A DNA stretch of 64,000 nucleotides from Cercis canadensis (GCA_003255065.1 QAOA01003028.1:2296440-2360439); one strand, 5' to 3'; shown: positions 49,994-63,396, counted from the first letter of the stretch. Notes: generated by a model not told the origin, from the sequence alone. A program made the numbers and translations.

Positions 49994-52900
49994 ATGCTCC
50001 TGAGCGGAGTTCAAGAGCTTCCATCTTCTATGCACTCCCTCACCACCACCACCACCACCACCTTCTCTCTCATCTCTTCCTTTTCCCTAAACCCTAACCC
50101 TAATTTCAACTTTTTCTTCATGCGTACCTCTACCTACTCGGCTTTTACCCTCATTCGCTCACTCACTCTCTCTCTCTCCAACACCCACCATCATCGCCGC
50201 CACCGCTTCCTACGCTCTCTCACGCTTTCACCTCTCTCCCTCACCAAATCCCGCCAATTAGTACAGTTTTCCACAGCTGCAGGGTCTTCCAGGACTAGCG
50301 TCGAACAGTTGGTGAGCGTATCGACGCCGTCCGAAATAGAGTTTTGGGATTTTTCTGCTGGGAGCGACAATGATGCTTTCGATTTCGATAAGTCTTATGC
50401 GGCCACGGACTTGAAGCATTTGCCAACCACCGAGCTGGAGGTGAAGGATTTGGACGAGCTTCCGGAGCAGTGGCGGAGAGCCAGACTTGCATGGCTGTGT
50501 AAGGAATTGCCGGCGCATAAGCCAGGGACATTGGTTCGGATACTGAATGCGCAGAAGAAATGGATGAGGCAGGAAGATGCGACTTACATCGCAGTGCATT
50601 GTATGCGAATCCGCGAGAATGAGACCGGTTTTAAGGTAAACCTGAATCGTCATATTTGCTATTTACAGTTGGGGCTAAATTTTGTACTTCTGTGTTTCTG
50701 GGAATCGATTTGTTACTGTCCTTAAAATTTTCATTTACAGATCCTAAGAAATATCCATGATCCTTATCTATTAAGACATTGATGGACTGATTAAAGCGAT
50801 AGCACTGGGTAATACGAAATGGTTTTTCTTGCACATAATTAGTGCCTTTTCCTTGGACCCGGAGGCTCCAATCACTAGGCAGCTCTATGCCCCCTTCCCT
50901 GGAAACAAATGAAAGGAAAACTAGACTGACAAGCAAGTGGAAAATGGGAGGCCAATGGAAATGGAGTTGTGTATAAATTATGCATATTCACAACAGCTTG
51001 TTTCAGAAATTTATGAAATTGGCCTTTGTAACAAAACTTCAGTGCTGTGAGAAAAAAACCTGCCTGTAATTCTTCAATTATTAAAGGTGTTTGATTATAT
51101 TCCATGGATATACTAACATGAAGCTTAAGAATTTAAGATTCAGGGAACGCTTTTAGCAATACTGCTTAATATGCCCACAATTTGTCATGGATGCTTAATG
51201 TTATAAAGCCTCCTTGCTTCTATGTTACACATTCACACAATCTGTCATGGAAATTTTTTTTCTTGTAATGTTTACTATTAAATCACTCCATCCTGGGGTG
51301 TGGTTGCTTATTTTGTATTTCTTCTGTTGCTCGTGTTGGCTATCGTTATTTATTTGTTTGATTGCTTAATAACACAGTTTACATTTTTACACCCAAAACT
51401 TTAGCTGTTTAACAAATATTTTTTAACCTTTTCTGAAGGTATACAAATGGATGATGGAACAACATTGGTATCAATTTGATTTTGCCCTTGCTACCAAACT
51501 AGCAGATTACATGGGTAAGGAGCGAAAGTTTTCAAAGTGCCGTGAGATATTTGATGACATAATCAATCAGGGTCGTGTTCCGAGTGAATCAACGTTTCAT
51601 ATATTAGTTGTTGCATATCTTAGTGCACCTGTTCAAGGCTGTTTGGAGGAAGCATGCAGCATTTACAATCGCATGATTCAGTTGGGAGGCTACCAGCCCC
51701 GTCTTAGTTTGCATAACTCCCTCTTCAAAGCTCTTGTAAGCAAACCAGGGGTCTTGTCAAAGCACTATCTTAAACAAGCTGAATTTATATATCATAATCT
51801 GGTTACAACTGGACTTCAGATACATAAAGATATTTATGGTGGCCTAATTTGGCTGCATAGCTATCAGGATGCCATAGATAAAGAAAGGATAACAGCATTG
51901 AGGAAAGAGATGGTACAGGCAGGAATGGAGGAGGGCAGGGAAGTGCTTCTATCCATCTTAAGGGCTTGTGCAAGAGAGGGGAATGTGGAGGAAGCAGAAA
52001 AAACTTGGCTCGAACTTCTCCAGTCTGAAACTGATCTCCCATCACAGGCTTTTGTGTATAAAATGGAAGTATACTCAAAGGTTGGCAACCCTATGAAGTC
52101 TTTGGAGGTATTCAAGGAGATGCAGGAACAATTAAGGAACAGAAGTGTTGCAGCATATAATAAAATAATAGAAATACTCTGCAAAGCTCAAGAAACAGAA
52201 CTCGCAGAATCAATCATGACATGTTTCATCAATAGTGGTATGAAGCCCCTCACGCCATCATATGTTTATTTACTAAACATGTACTTCAATTTGAATTTAC
52301 ATGATAAATTGGAGTCAGCATTCTCCCAGTGCCTAGAGAAATGTCGACCTAATCGTACCATATATAGTATATATTTGGATTCTTTGGTGAAAGTTGGTAA
52401 CCTTGACAAGGCTGAGGACATCTTCAACCAAATGAATAGTGATATTAGTATTGGTGTTAATGGTCGATCATGCAACATCATCTTAAGTGGATACTTGTCT
52501 TCCGGAAATTACATAAAAGCGGAGAAGATTTATGGTTTGATGTGCCAGAAAAAGTATGATATTGAAACCGCATCAATGGAAAAGCTTGAATATGTCTTGA
52601 GCTTGAGCAGGACTACAGTTAAAAAACCAATAAGCCTGAAGCTAAGCAAGGATCAGAGGGAAATTTTGATTGGGTTGCTTTTAGGTGGTTTGCACATTGA
52701 TTCTGATGAACAGAGGAAGAATCACATCATCCGCTTTGATTTTAATGGTAAGTCTGACAGCCATCATGTCTTGAAGAGTCATATACATGGCCAGTTCCAT
52801 GAGTGGTTGCATCCTTCTTTTAAGCCAAGTGATGACAGTGAGAATATACCTAATAGGTTTTGTACCATTGCCAGCTCTCATTTTGGCTTCTACGCAGATC

Positions 52901-53292
52901 AGTTTTGGTCAAAAGGTCAACCTACAATTCCAAAACTAGTCCATAGGTGGCTGTCACCACGTGTTCTTGCATATTGGTACATGTATGGGGGCCATAGAAG
53001 CTCAGCAGGGGATATTTTGCTGAAAATAAAGGGAAGTCGTGAGGGTGTTGCAAATATTGTCAAAAAGTTTAAAGCCATGTCCATGGATTGCAAAGTAAAG
53101 AGGAAGGGGAGGATATTTTGGATTGGTATTCTGGAAAACAATGCTACTTGGTTTTGGAAATTAGTAGAGCCTTATATTTTAGAAGATGTAAAAGATTTTC
53201 TTAAAGCAGGCAATTGGGCATTTGAGAATGATTCAGTGGAGACTCGAAATGTTAACTTCAATAGTGATTCGGATTCTGATGAATCAGAGTGA
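49994..53292 (+). CDS. OTP51: PPR protein with two LAGLIDADG motifs, plastid splicing factor OTP51
   Basis: Two exons, 49994-50635 and 51439-53292, give 831 residues, close to Arabidopsis OTP51 (At2g15820, about 850 from memory). The N-terminal about 90 residues are rich in Ser, Thr, Arg and His, as in an organelle transit peptide; Met at 50030 is an alternative start. P-type pentatricopeptide repeats fill about 210-590. Two LAGLIDADG-like motifs follow, LIGLLLGGLHI at about 622 and LAYWYMYGG at about 720, and an acidic tail (SDSDSDESE) ends the protein. OTP51 is known to be needed for splicing of ycf3 intron 2, and so for photosystem I assembly, in Arabidopsis and rice. The intron position between the pre-PPR region and VYKWM is in phase 0. 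Confidence 0.92.
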
Positions 53293-56183
53293 GGCAAGGC
53301 TGATAACTGGATTTGGAGAAAGTTTATTTTAGGAATTTGCCCGGACGGATTATGATTTTTCTCTGTGGCTAGAATGTGGTTGATTTCTGTGCTTTTAGTG
53401 ATTCTTATGATTGACTGTTCTGGTTGCAAAATGAAGTATTTCTTGACAATTTATGTAACCATCCTCTGAAACATTCCAGTTGTAGATATTCCAAATTTCC
53501 AATGGATAGAAAGTTCGAGCCTGTATTAAATATCAGATTAATCTATAAATTAAAGTAAAATTGTTATCATACTATAGTTATATAAATCAAATTGATCTTT
53601 TCTTCTAACTTTGTCATAGGCTGTTCATAGTTCTTCTGCTTCTTGACAGTCTTATCCTCTAAATGGAAACTGAACTATGCAGCAAGTGATGACACAGAAC
53701 CAAGTATGAGCCAGTGCCGTCCAGGGAAAATTCCAAATCTTCGTTCAAGCTTTCTTGTCCTGGGCAAAGTACTAACAAAATCTCAGATAAAAGGTATAAA
53801 TTCAGTTATTTCAACTACATTAAATGATTTTTCAAATTGGTCAAGACTCTCCAGTTTATGGCCGCTTCTCTATGGNNNNNNNNNNNNNNNNNNNNNNNNN
53901 NNNNNNNNNNNNNNNNNNNNNNNNNNNNNNNNNNNNNNNNNNNNNNNNNNNNNNNNNNNNNNNNNNNNNNNNNNNNNNNNNNNNNNNNNNNNNNNNNNNN
54001 NNNNNNNNNNNNNNNNNNNNNNNNNNNNNNNNNNNNNNAAAAAATAAAAATTGACAATAACCGAATTCATACTCTAATTAAGTACATTTTCATAAAAAAG
54101 TAAAATTTCATAAATATTAAATTATTAATATATAATATACACTTATTGCTTCTAATGAGTCATAAAAAAATTAATATACTATATATTTTCAAAAAGAAAA
54201 TAAACTGTGCATCTGAAAAATTATGCAAATTCTATTGTTTTATGGGTTGCAATTAATTAAATTAGAGTGATGATAAAAGGGATTATTTATAATTTTTTTC
54301 ATTAGATGGATATAATTAAAAAATTTAATTAGAAATATAAAAGAATTACAATTTAAACATAAAACTTCAACTTTTTTAATTTCTTTTCTTATCCAACAAT
54401 TCAATGGTGGTAGACAGTATGAGTAAATTAGTAAATTAATTCTCTACCCCTCCAAACCCCCCAATTTGAGGGGTTGAAATTTGTGAATGAAAAAAGGAGT
54501 GCAAGGGTCAAAGTTTAACCCTTGGTCTCTTTTCCCTTTCAAACTTAAAACTCCCAAACAAGGGAGTGAACTCTCTCATTCCTCTCCTCTCCTCTCCTTT
54601 CCCCTCCAAAAGAACTCCCAAACATACCCTTAAGGTTTAGCGTTACATGATATATATTTTCGTACACATTTTTAGTGATTCTACTGCAGATTTGCTTTGA
54701 TTTTTTTTTTTCCTGATTGCTATACAGAGACAAGACCTATAATCACCACATTGACAATTTATCGAAGGAAAATTGAATACTCTTGTGGTTGTTGGGGGTG
54801 TAAGTTTTTTTATCTTCTAATTCTGCAGTTGGTTACGGTAAATTCAATAATTTTCTTTATTGAAGTACATGAAGAAGTGTACCTATTGTGTAATCCCTGC
54901 TATATAGTCCCTTATTTTTTTATTTTTTATTTTTCCTTTTTTGGCTAACATCTGGCTATATCGTCCTTGGTTGAGAACCTTTTCAGCCTTACCTAACATC
55001 TATCTTACTTTAGCTTTTCTGTATAACTTTTTCCCCTGATATAGTTAAATGCAGGGTCATGGCATCTAGAATTTGCAAATGTCTATATTGATTGATGACC
55101 AAGGAAGGAAAAGATGTTAGGAAATTACTGTAAGGACCTAGTGATGATGAGTGGTCCTTATAAAAAGTGGGCATAGCACTATACTTTTAAGAAAGTGTAA
55201 TTCTCTATCCAAAAAAAAAAGTGTAATTCTCAAATAAGGAGCTGAAGTGCAATTGGATTAGCTTATTTAAAAATTGATTATGGCGATTCTTGATGGAATA
55301 ATTGGTTCATTGAAAATTTGCTAAATATTTTACTTTTAAGCAGAATTGATACTGGATAACATCCAAACATGCGACTCCTTCCCAAACATTTATTCAGGAA
55401 TCAACATGTGTATACATTTTAACCAAAACTAAATAAAGAAATATTTATTATGCACAAATTATTTTTATCTTAGTTTACACAATTTGAGTTGCTAAAATCT
55501 AAGCATAACAGAAAAAAAAAAAATGAAGTAGGCTTGTTAAATTCAGATTTTCTCAACTAAACATATGAGTTTATTGCTTCAAAAGCTTTCCTTTCGGTAA
55601 AGCCCCCACGCCCCACCCTCTCTTCTCGTCTCTCTCAACACCTATTCCATATGATTGAGATAAGGTTATCATGGTGTATTTGGCCACAAGTTACCGACAG
55701 TAAATATTTAAGCATTACTTTTGGGAGACCATTTTTTTCTCTGTGATTCATCAATTTGGTAATATATGAATAACACACATATTTAATTTAATAGAGGACC
55801 AGAGAATACCCATTAAAGAAAATAGGTATTGCCGTATTGGTGCACGTGGCATATTAGCCGTACATTTATTGTAATGTGTTTAATAATTGTACATAATTGT
55901 CTATAAATTATACCATTGACAATTTTGGAGTTTGATTAAAAACAACGATATTAATTAAACTTAAATTCCATTAACTATAGAATTTTTACAAAAATGTTTA
56001 TAATTATATTGTACATAATAATAAATAATTAAATATGCTACTACTATTCAATGTGCACTAATACCTATTTTTTAGGAGTATACTAGACTTATCCTTAATA
56101 CACACATAAAAATATGAGTATTTATATTTTTTGGTAATAATTTTTTTTAAAAAAAAAAACAACAAAGACTATCCTATTACAAA
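53293..56183. other. Gene-poor DNA downstream of OTP51
   Basis: It contains the OTP51 3' UTR and an exon-like stretch at about 53650-53790, preceded by CTTGACAG, that I cannot identify. The sequence gap follows, then AT-rich DNA. A CT-rich block at 54560-54615 resembles terminal sequence of plant repeats (AACTCCCAAACATACCC). Confidence 0.5.
53876..54038. other. Sequence gap (163 N)
   Basis: Unknown bases. Open frames that cross it have no meaning. Confidence 0.99.
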
Positions 56184-56757
56184 TAAGGGTATTCATGAGC
56201 TGGGTTGATTTGTGTTTAAGTTTAACCCAAATCCAACCCAATATTTTTTTTTATACTCTACAACTCAAATTAACTCAAACCAACCAACCTAAACCGTGAA
56301 AAGTTGGTTTAGGTTGGGTTGATTTCAAACAAAGTTAAGTGTCAAAATATATTTTATAAAGAATAAATAACGTTATCAGAATTATTTTGTCAATTAACTT
56401 TCATATTCCAATTACACTATGAAATATGTGTTAATGGTTGAGAAAGTCTATAAATTTTGTATGTGAAATTTATCAAAATAGACTAAAAGTCAAAGAGCCG
56501 CAATTAAGATGGATTGATGAGAAATTGAACTGGTTCAACTTCTAATTTTATGGCGATAAACACTTTTTAGTAAATAATTGGGTTGAGTTTGATTAAATTA
56601 GTTTATTATTTTTGCTAACTTGAACCTAACCCAATCTGAGATTTATTAAAAAAAAATTAACCCAACCCAAATTACATAAAAATTAAAACCAAACCAATCC
56701 ACCAGTTGGTTTAGGTTACTTGGTTTAATTGGGTTGATTTGAATTTGAACAACTCTA
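56184..56757. mobile_element. Non-autonomous hAT-like element, second family
   Basis: The element is 574 bp with imperfect terminal inverted repeats (TAAGGGTATTCA at the left; TGAACAACTCTA at the right). It is flanked by a perfect 8-bp duplication ATTACAAA (56176-56183 and 56758-56765), which again fits nTnnnnAn. Subterminal arrays of GGTT/AACC-type motifs (GGGTTGATTT, AACCCAACCCAA) occur in inverted orientation on both sides, as in the CGGTT family but with a different unit. It has no coding capacity. Confidence 0.8.
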
Positions 56758-56765
56758 ATTACAAA

Positions 56766-57653
56766 CACGACACCCATAGTGTTAAGTTAAAAAAGATACT
56801 GTAAATTTCAAAATAAGTTCTCAATTTCCAAAATCAAGGGTTAAACATGAATATATAATTAAATGAGTTTATATTAATATTTGTTATTGTGTTATTCTTT
56901 TTATGGATGAATGTGACTATAAATACACAAGCAGACAACACAATCGATTTAGAAATTTCTCCAAAAAATTGAAATTTCCATCTTCATATATACTTAAGAA
57001 ATCTTTAGAAAAAAGTGCGACTGTGAATGAGTAAAATAAGCATTTAATTTTAGACACGTAAAATTGTCAAAAGGGGGAATCTCCAAATGGTGGGTGGTAC
57101 CCACCGGTTCTAAAAGCACCGCCGTTTCTTATGCGGCGAACCGATTCTTCCTTTCTCTATCTCTCTCATCATTGCCCACCATCACGCCACGCGTCTTATA
57201 ACAACTGTCCAACTTTTTATTACATAATATTTTCTTTTCTTTTGAGTCAAGACAGAAACAACAATTTCAAGGAAATTTTCTTTTTTTTTTATGTCGTGGG
57301 GAAGAAAATAATATTTTTAACAAGATGTATAAAAAATATGTACTTTATATGGATATATCTACATTCTTTTATTTTATTTTAGGAGCTATCTCAACTTTTT
57401 CACTCATTTAATATCATATAAACTTAGAATAAAATTGATATTTATATTCTATTGCCTGGAATTTACAGATCACTCCAATCAATTAGTGCAACGAAATTCT
57501 TCAATTTAAAAAAAAAAATTCCCAAAGCAAATTTTTTCATTTAAAAAAGAAAAAGAAAAAGCTATAAATAAATTACTGTATCTACTTAAAAAAAAGTTTT
57601 TTCTTTGTGGATACGATTATCTATTATTATTTTTTATTTCTTTTTTCTCTTTC
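56766..57653. other. Intergenic DNA, AT-rich
   Basis: A short GC-richer patch lies at 57090-57145. Nothing else is supported. Confidence 0.5.
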
Positions 57654-58181
57654 CACATATTTAATTTATCTGTTTAACTAATTGTTGGTGCCATACACGA
57701 ACTTGCAATTAGTTAATATGCATTGAAATGCTTGGCCCTTATGATATGTGTGTGCAAACGCATGCACCTTGCAATTGATTTTACTGTTGTCTTTGAATGT
57801 GTTTGTTGGGTTGTGTAGATTATAATGGTTGAATTTATTGAAAAGCAACCAAAACAGACATGGGGAGTCTGGAATACTCTTCCCACAGGCCAGAGGAGCC
57901 ATAATGCAAATTCTTGAACTNCACATATTTAATTTATCTATTTAACTAATTGTTCGTGCCATATTGCAATTAGTTAATATGCATTGAAATGCTTGGCCCT
58001 TATGATATGTGTGTGCAAACGCATGCACCTTGCAATTGATTTTACTGTTGTCTTTGAATGTGTTTGTTGGGTTGTGTAGATTATAATGGTTGAATTTATT
58101 GAAAAGCAACCAAAACAGACATGGGGAGTCTGGAATACTCTTCCCACAGGCCAGAGGAGCCATAATGCAAATTCTTGAACT
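57654..58181. repeat. Near-identical 260-bp duplication joined by a single N
   Basis: 57654-57920 and 57922-58181 start CACATATTTAATTTATC and are the same apart from a few changes and a small indel in the first about 55 bp; the last about 210 bp appear identical. The lone N at 57921 is exactly at the join. An unmerged contig overlap or haplotype copy is the simplest reading. A true recent tandem duplication is possible. Confidence 0.75.
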
Positions 58182-61100
58182 GGAAAGTGACCCTTTTGTT
58201 CTCTCATCACTCCACCTTGTTACTGTTTCTTATTTGTAAGAATAACAAGAGTTATCATTATACTGTTGGTTATGCGCATGAAGCAACAAGATGAAGGGTA
58301 AAATTCATTTCTCATAATTTTCTTAGATTATTTTCCTACAAAAGTATACTCACACACTTAATTAAAGTAAGTGTCATGATAAGAATTTTTTTTGATGAAA
58401 AGAATGACTAGACTTAGTGGAGCTATGTCTATGGGATCTTTTCTTTTTAATTGGTTTTTTTCAAGAAACCTTGACAACGCTTGTACTTATAAGTACATGC
58501 TCATTCCATAAAGAAAGTGACCTTTAATTAGCTTTTTTGTTATAAAATTACCCTTCAACTTTGTTTTTAAAAAAAGTTGAGAAAAAGGTTAAATTTTGAG
58601 CAAAGTGGCCATCACAATTTCACATCATATGTAGAGAGGTGTCTCAATGAAGAGTTGAAATTTGAAGGTGAGATGCTATAAAGGTTAAAAAAAAAAAAAA
58701 AAGATATATAGAATAATCATGATGTACTGTCTGCGTGTGACAGAGGAGAATAAGTGGATTTCTTGCAAAGAACAAGAATAATAATTCCGGAAAACAAAAC
58801 AATTCCTAAAAGTAGACAGAGACACAAAACTATAAAAGCCAAAAACAGCCTCACAAAGTAGCAAAAAACTATTAAATTGTACCATGCCCATTATTTAAAA
58901 AGATTCCATTTTCACAAAGGGAAAAGAAAAAAAAAAAGCAGAAGCCATTGTTATTATTATCATGGATATTGGAGACAAAGAGATGCCTTCATGAGGAGGG
59001 GAGTGACACAATAACCATGGACACATGAACATGAGCTTGTCAGCACGTGAAAGATGCTCTCTTATTTTGGTGATTAGATGGGGCAAGAATTTTCCTCTGT
59101 CTTCTTCTAAAGCTCTTAAATATAAGGTATCTTATGTTGTCTCTGGATTCACCAAGTTGGTGGTGCTGTAACTTTCTTGAAAACGAAAGGCAATTGCCTT
59201 GTTCAACGAACCTATCGTAAACATGAAGCTGACCTTCACAACAATGATGACCCTCTCTTTATAAGGTGGGGTTAGCAATGGGTAGCAAGCAGGATTAAGT
59301 AATAGTACCAAATTAAATTAACCCAAAATCAATTATCCTTAATACTTCAACAAGAATATTTACTAATCATTTGGTAAATTTGACAGTGAGAACACTTCTT
59401 AAGAGAATCATATTTCTCACAGGCAACCCACTAAGATCTGGAGCCAAAAATGTCAACAAAATAAATTTGAGTGTATTTATTAGGTTAATTGCTTGTATTC
59501 AATGGCAGAGCTTTGAAGGGTTGTGGAGGGGCCACAACCCTTAAAAATAATTTTTTTTTATATAATTTAATTTAAAATTTTATTTGATAATTTAATTTTT
59601 TTTAAACANTGTAAAAGCTTGTCCTTTTGGGTTCAGGAATAAATAATTTAAAATAGGCTTCAAAAATAGAAAAAAGCATATTTCTTTTCAGTGAATACTT
59701 TTCCAGAGTAATCTGAGACAATATCGAAATTGGGCCCCATTGCACAATTAGATTCCTTATCTCTAGAACTCAGACTTGAGCAAATCAATTCCTTGCATCT
59801 AGAAATTTACCAACAATGTCTTGCCTTCTGTCTCTAGAGTATCTGGCCAGCCTGTCATGATAGATTCTACCATTTCCTTTTTAAAAAACAAAAAATTGCC
59901 CATAATTTGTACGAAGTGTACTCCCAAACAAAATTAAATATATAAAAATCGATGGCTTGTGTTATATTTTTTTATTATAATTTTAAATTTAAACACAAAA
60001 TTCATAAATTTTAATAATAATTTAAGTTGTTTTGGGTTATATTATTTCTATACTAATCGGTAACATACAAATTTATATTGATATAGTTTATATAATTTAA
60101 ACTTAATTAACTTATTTAAAAAATTTATTATATATGACTTAAATTTTACAAACTTAATATGAAATTGTGAGTGTTGTCGCTGTGTAATAAGTATGTCTCT
60201 TTATTAATTATCCATTCTTAAATACATATTTATCTAAATCAAACATTCTTTTAATATGATAATGTCAAAAATTGTTTCATTTAATGAAAATGCTGAAGTA
60301 GTTAAGTGTATTAAAAAGAAAGTTTTCACAGATGTGTAAGTAGAACACCCTTAATCTCGATAAAGAAAATAATAACACATGATTTCATCCTGAAACGAAA
60401 TTATGGCAGCCCTTTTTATTTTATTTTAATTTTCCTTCAAAAAGGAAAATGTTCTTTCATTTTTTTATGGATCTTTTTATTTTTACCTAATCTATAACTT
60501 TTAATTAGCATGAGTATTCTTCTTGAAATCTTCATCCCTAATCAATACGTTCATGAATCTAAAAAACTATCATTTTGGCACCTTCATATATTTTAGTAAA
60601 CAAAAGTTAGCATGTGATTACATTTCCTTAATTACAATTAAATTTGCATTTGCCTCTTTTACTAATATTTCTTTATGCAAAACGTGTTCTGCTCCAAATT
60701 CTTTATTTTCATGTGATATTTAATTTTGTATTCATGAATTTTATTCACTTCATTGACGATTTTGCTTAACTAAATTTAAGTATATATTAAATTAGCTAAT
60801 AGATTTTATTTTGATCTATTAATATTGTCAAAGAGTTTTAAAAAATTATTGAATCACATACTATCAAGTATAAAAAATTATTAAATTATTTATTGTTAAT
60901 AAAAAAAATATTACTTGTTGTAATGAAATGATAATATATAACTTTAGGTTTAACGATGGATCAAATTTAAACTCTTAATTAAAAAGGTTCTCACTTTTCA
61001 CCCATTTAATGACATTACTTGCCAAAAAAAATTGGCAAATACTTTTCTAGAGGTATTTGATTATTTAAATAATGTCATTTTTTTATTTCACATCTCTTTA

Positions 61101-61660
61101 CATCATAACATTTAAATTTGACTAATTTGATTTAAATTTTTATAAGACTATCTACTAAAATTTGTATATGATAGTTTAGATTAACTACACTCTTAATTAT
61201 ACTACCAAATGTAGGCAAGTAGAATTGTCTCTTTTGGCAAATTTGAACCAAAGTTGGATACGCAACAAATTTGAAAATGGACCTTTCTTCTTCAAACGAG
61301 GTAAAGGTCGAAATTCTAAAAGGTCATCTGACACTTGAGAGAAAAGAGGCACTACCAATTTTCATCATGGAATCTTACATAATGGATATAAATATATCAA
61401 ATATTGTTGGAAAAAAGTAAATAAAATAAAATAAAGTAGAAAAGTTGGAATCTCCATGAACATATATTCCACCTTGGTAGCCTTGCCTTCTTGGTTTGAA
61501 AAGCAGGTGATTCTTGACGTATCAAAACAGAGATACAAAGTAGTTTAGAATATTGGACGGAATAATTTATCATTATTTGACCCTACACTTTCTTACCTGC
61601 TACGCCATAATACAAAAAAATAGTTAAAAAATATTTATTTTATTGGGGATTCAAACAATA
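58182..61660. other. Long gene-poor stretch
   Basis: AT-rich, with a further single N at 59609. A segment at 59500-59545 (GGCAGAGCTTTGAAGGG, then GAGGGGCCACAACCC) resembles the ends of common plant repeats but has no partner end that I can find. No gene, tRNA or hairpin RNA recognised. Confidence 0.5.
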
Positions 61661-61667
61661 ATAAAAT

Positions 61668-61867
61668 AAGATTTAAAATTTAATAAAATAATTAAGAATA
61701 CTAATTATAAAATAATCCTCAAAAAAATTATATACGTAACAAAATAGTCTAATATTTGTTAAATTTTGAATCTTTCAAAAACTATTTTGTTACGTATATT
61801 AATTTTTTTTTATGATTATTTTATAGTTAATATTTTTTTAAAGACTATTTTATTAAATCTTAAATCT
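61668..61867. repeat. Fold-back (MITE-like) element
   Basis: Arms of about 80 bp (61668-61748 and 61789-61867) are inverted copies. The inner ends are TATACGTAACAAAATAGT and ACTATTTTGTTACGTATA, and the loop is about 40 bp. No coding. Confidence 0.7.
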
Positions 61868-63267
61868 TTCAGGGACACAAATATAAATTTTACTCAATGA
61901 TCCAAGTTTCATAATGTATAAGTAATTCAGTATGGATTTTTCAAATTTCACTTGTTATATTATATTAACAAAATGATTGTTTTGAAGCCTTTTTCGGCTT
62001 CAGTCCTGCATATTGATATTCATCGAATTAAATTTTAATTATGATGATTTGAAAAGAAAAAAAAAAAAAAAGGAACTATTGTGAAAGAGTTGATAATTTT
62101 TCTTTCTACAAATTTAACCAATGATTATTTGTTAAGTTTAAGTTATTTGATATTGTTGTCGCACATGGCTAGTTGGTTTCTAACAATAGCACTATTATTA
62201 GCAGTGGATTAAGATTACTAATGAATTGTTTAAAACAAAATTGTTATTTTAAATTTTAATATTCTAACTCCAACACGTTACCTCACATGAGGTTTTGCTG
62301 TGATCTTCACTCTCTCTTTCTAGTCTTTTTGGAAAGTGGGAATTATGATTTGTTAGGTGGTTCCATTTGAACTAAAACTTATAGAGTTATAGTACTATTT
62401 ATTTATATTTGGCTATATAAAATACTGAATTCTTATATTTTCATTCATGGCCATTGTGTGCATATGGAGAACCGAAACTTTCCAATCTTTTTTTTGTTTT
62501 GTTGGCTGATTTATTCATTTTTGTTTTTATTTTTTTAAAAAAAACTTAGCTACCTATTTATTGGACTTTTTTTAACTCATAATTAATTAAAATGACCCAT
62601 CTCATTGTAAAAAGAACATGAAAGTAAAAGCTAATTAAATGGTTATAAATCTAATAAATGGACTGACCATATAATTACATTTTTGAAGAGTCTAAAATTA
62701 TTTTTGACTCAAAAAAATATTTAATAAGATTTTGACAACATAAATTCTTGTTTTTATTGCTTTTCAAATAAATATATTTAAGCATAATAAATTTTTAAAA
62801 TATTCATCCAAGTAAATTTTAAAAATATCTTTAAAATTTATGCGTTATATGTTCGAATTCATATATATGTAACCGAACCGCAAATATTTCTTATAAGGAG
62901 GAAAAAGGTCGTAGATATTTTCATTAGCCAAAAAGATAAATATATAATTGAAAATACAAATGCTAATATTAAAACTAAAGCACACGTGTCAAAATTCAGT
63001 GTAGAAAGTTATGGAAGGATATTTTAGACATTTCAATGATTAAGCCGAGCTGAACCGGTTCGCCGAGTTCAGTCCAACAAGGTGTTGGATTAAATACGCG
63101 ACGACCCGAAAGGGACTTTCTAAAATCCCGTCTAAACTAGGCGATGCTCTCCCTTTCCCTTCCGCAGAATCTTCGCGTTTGAAATTTCCTTTCCACTCCT
63201 CGCATTGAACCCAATATTTTTCTTTTATTTCCAAACAACTCCATCACACTCCATTTATTCTTACACC
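61868..63267. other. Distal upstream region of the HHO gene
   Basis: AT-rich to about 63030, then GC-richer sequence consistent with a promoter. No other gene is visible. Confidence 0.5.
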
Positions 63268-63276
63268 TATAAATTC
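63268..63276 (+). promoter_or_regulatory. Probable TATA box of the HHO gene
   Basis: CTATAAATT lies 129 bp before the start codon. This suits a leader of about 95 bp with the CT-rich sequence that follows. Confidence 0.5.
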
Positions 63277-63396
63277 CTTCCATACTTCCATCTCCTCGCG
63301 ATTTCGCTTTCTCCTTGTTTTCGATTCAGTTTCCAAGAAACTCAGAAACTGGCTTAATTAAGCTAAGAAGATCTGAATTTCAGGCAAGGATCTATA

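Noticed and set aside
50041-50110. CCCTAA repeats as an interstitial telomere.
   Set aside because: Only three units, and they are inside a conserved coding exon.
53643-54103. Open frames running through the N gap.
   Set aside because: They are open only because unknown bases cannot encode a stop; the flanks show no coding signal.
57680-58185. TTCTTGAACTG resembles the 3' part of miR396.
   Set aside because: Only 11 bases match, the 5' half of the mature sequence differs, and no complementary arm forms a precursor hairpin nearby.
59500-59545. A GAGGGGCCACAACCC segment as an element end.
   Set aside because: No matching second end or duplication was found within several kilobases.
63040-63234. 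A minus-strand open frame upstream of the HHO gene.
   Set aside because: It covers the promoter and leader of the HHO gene and has no family resemblance.
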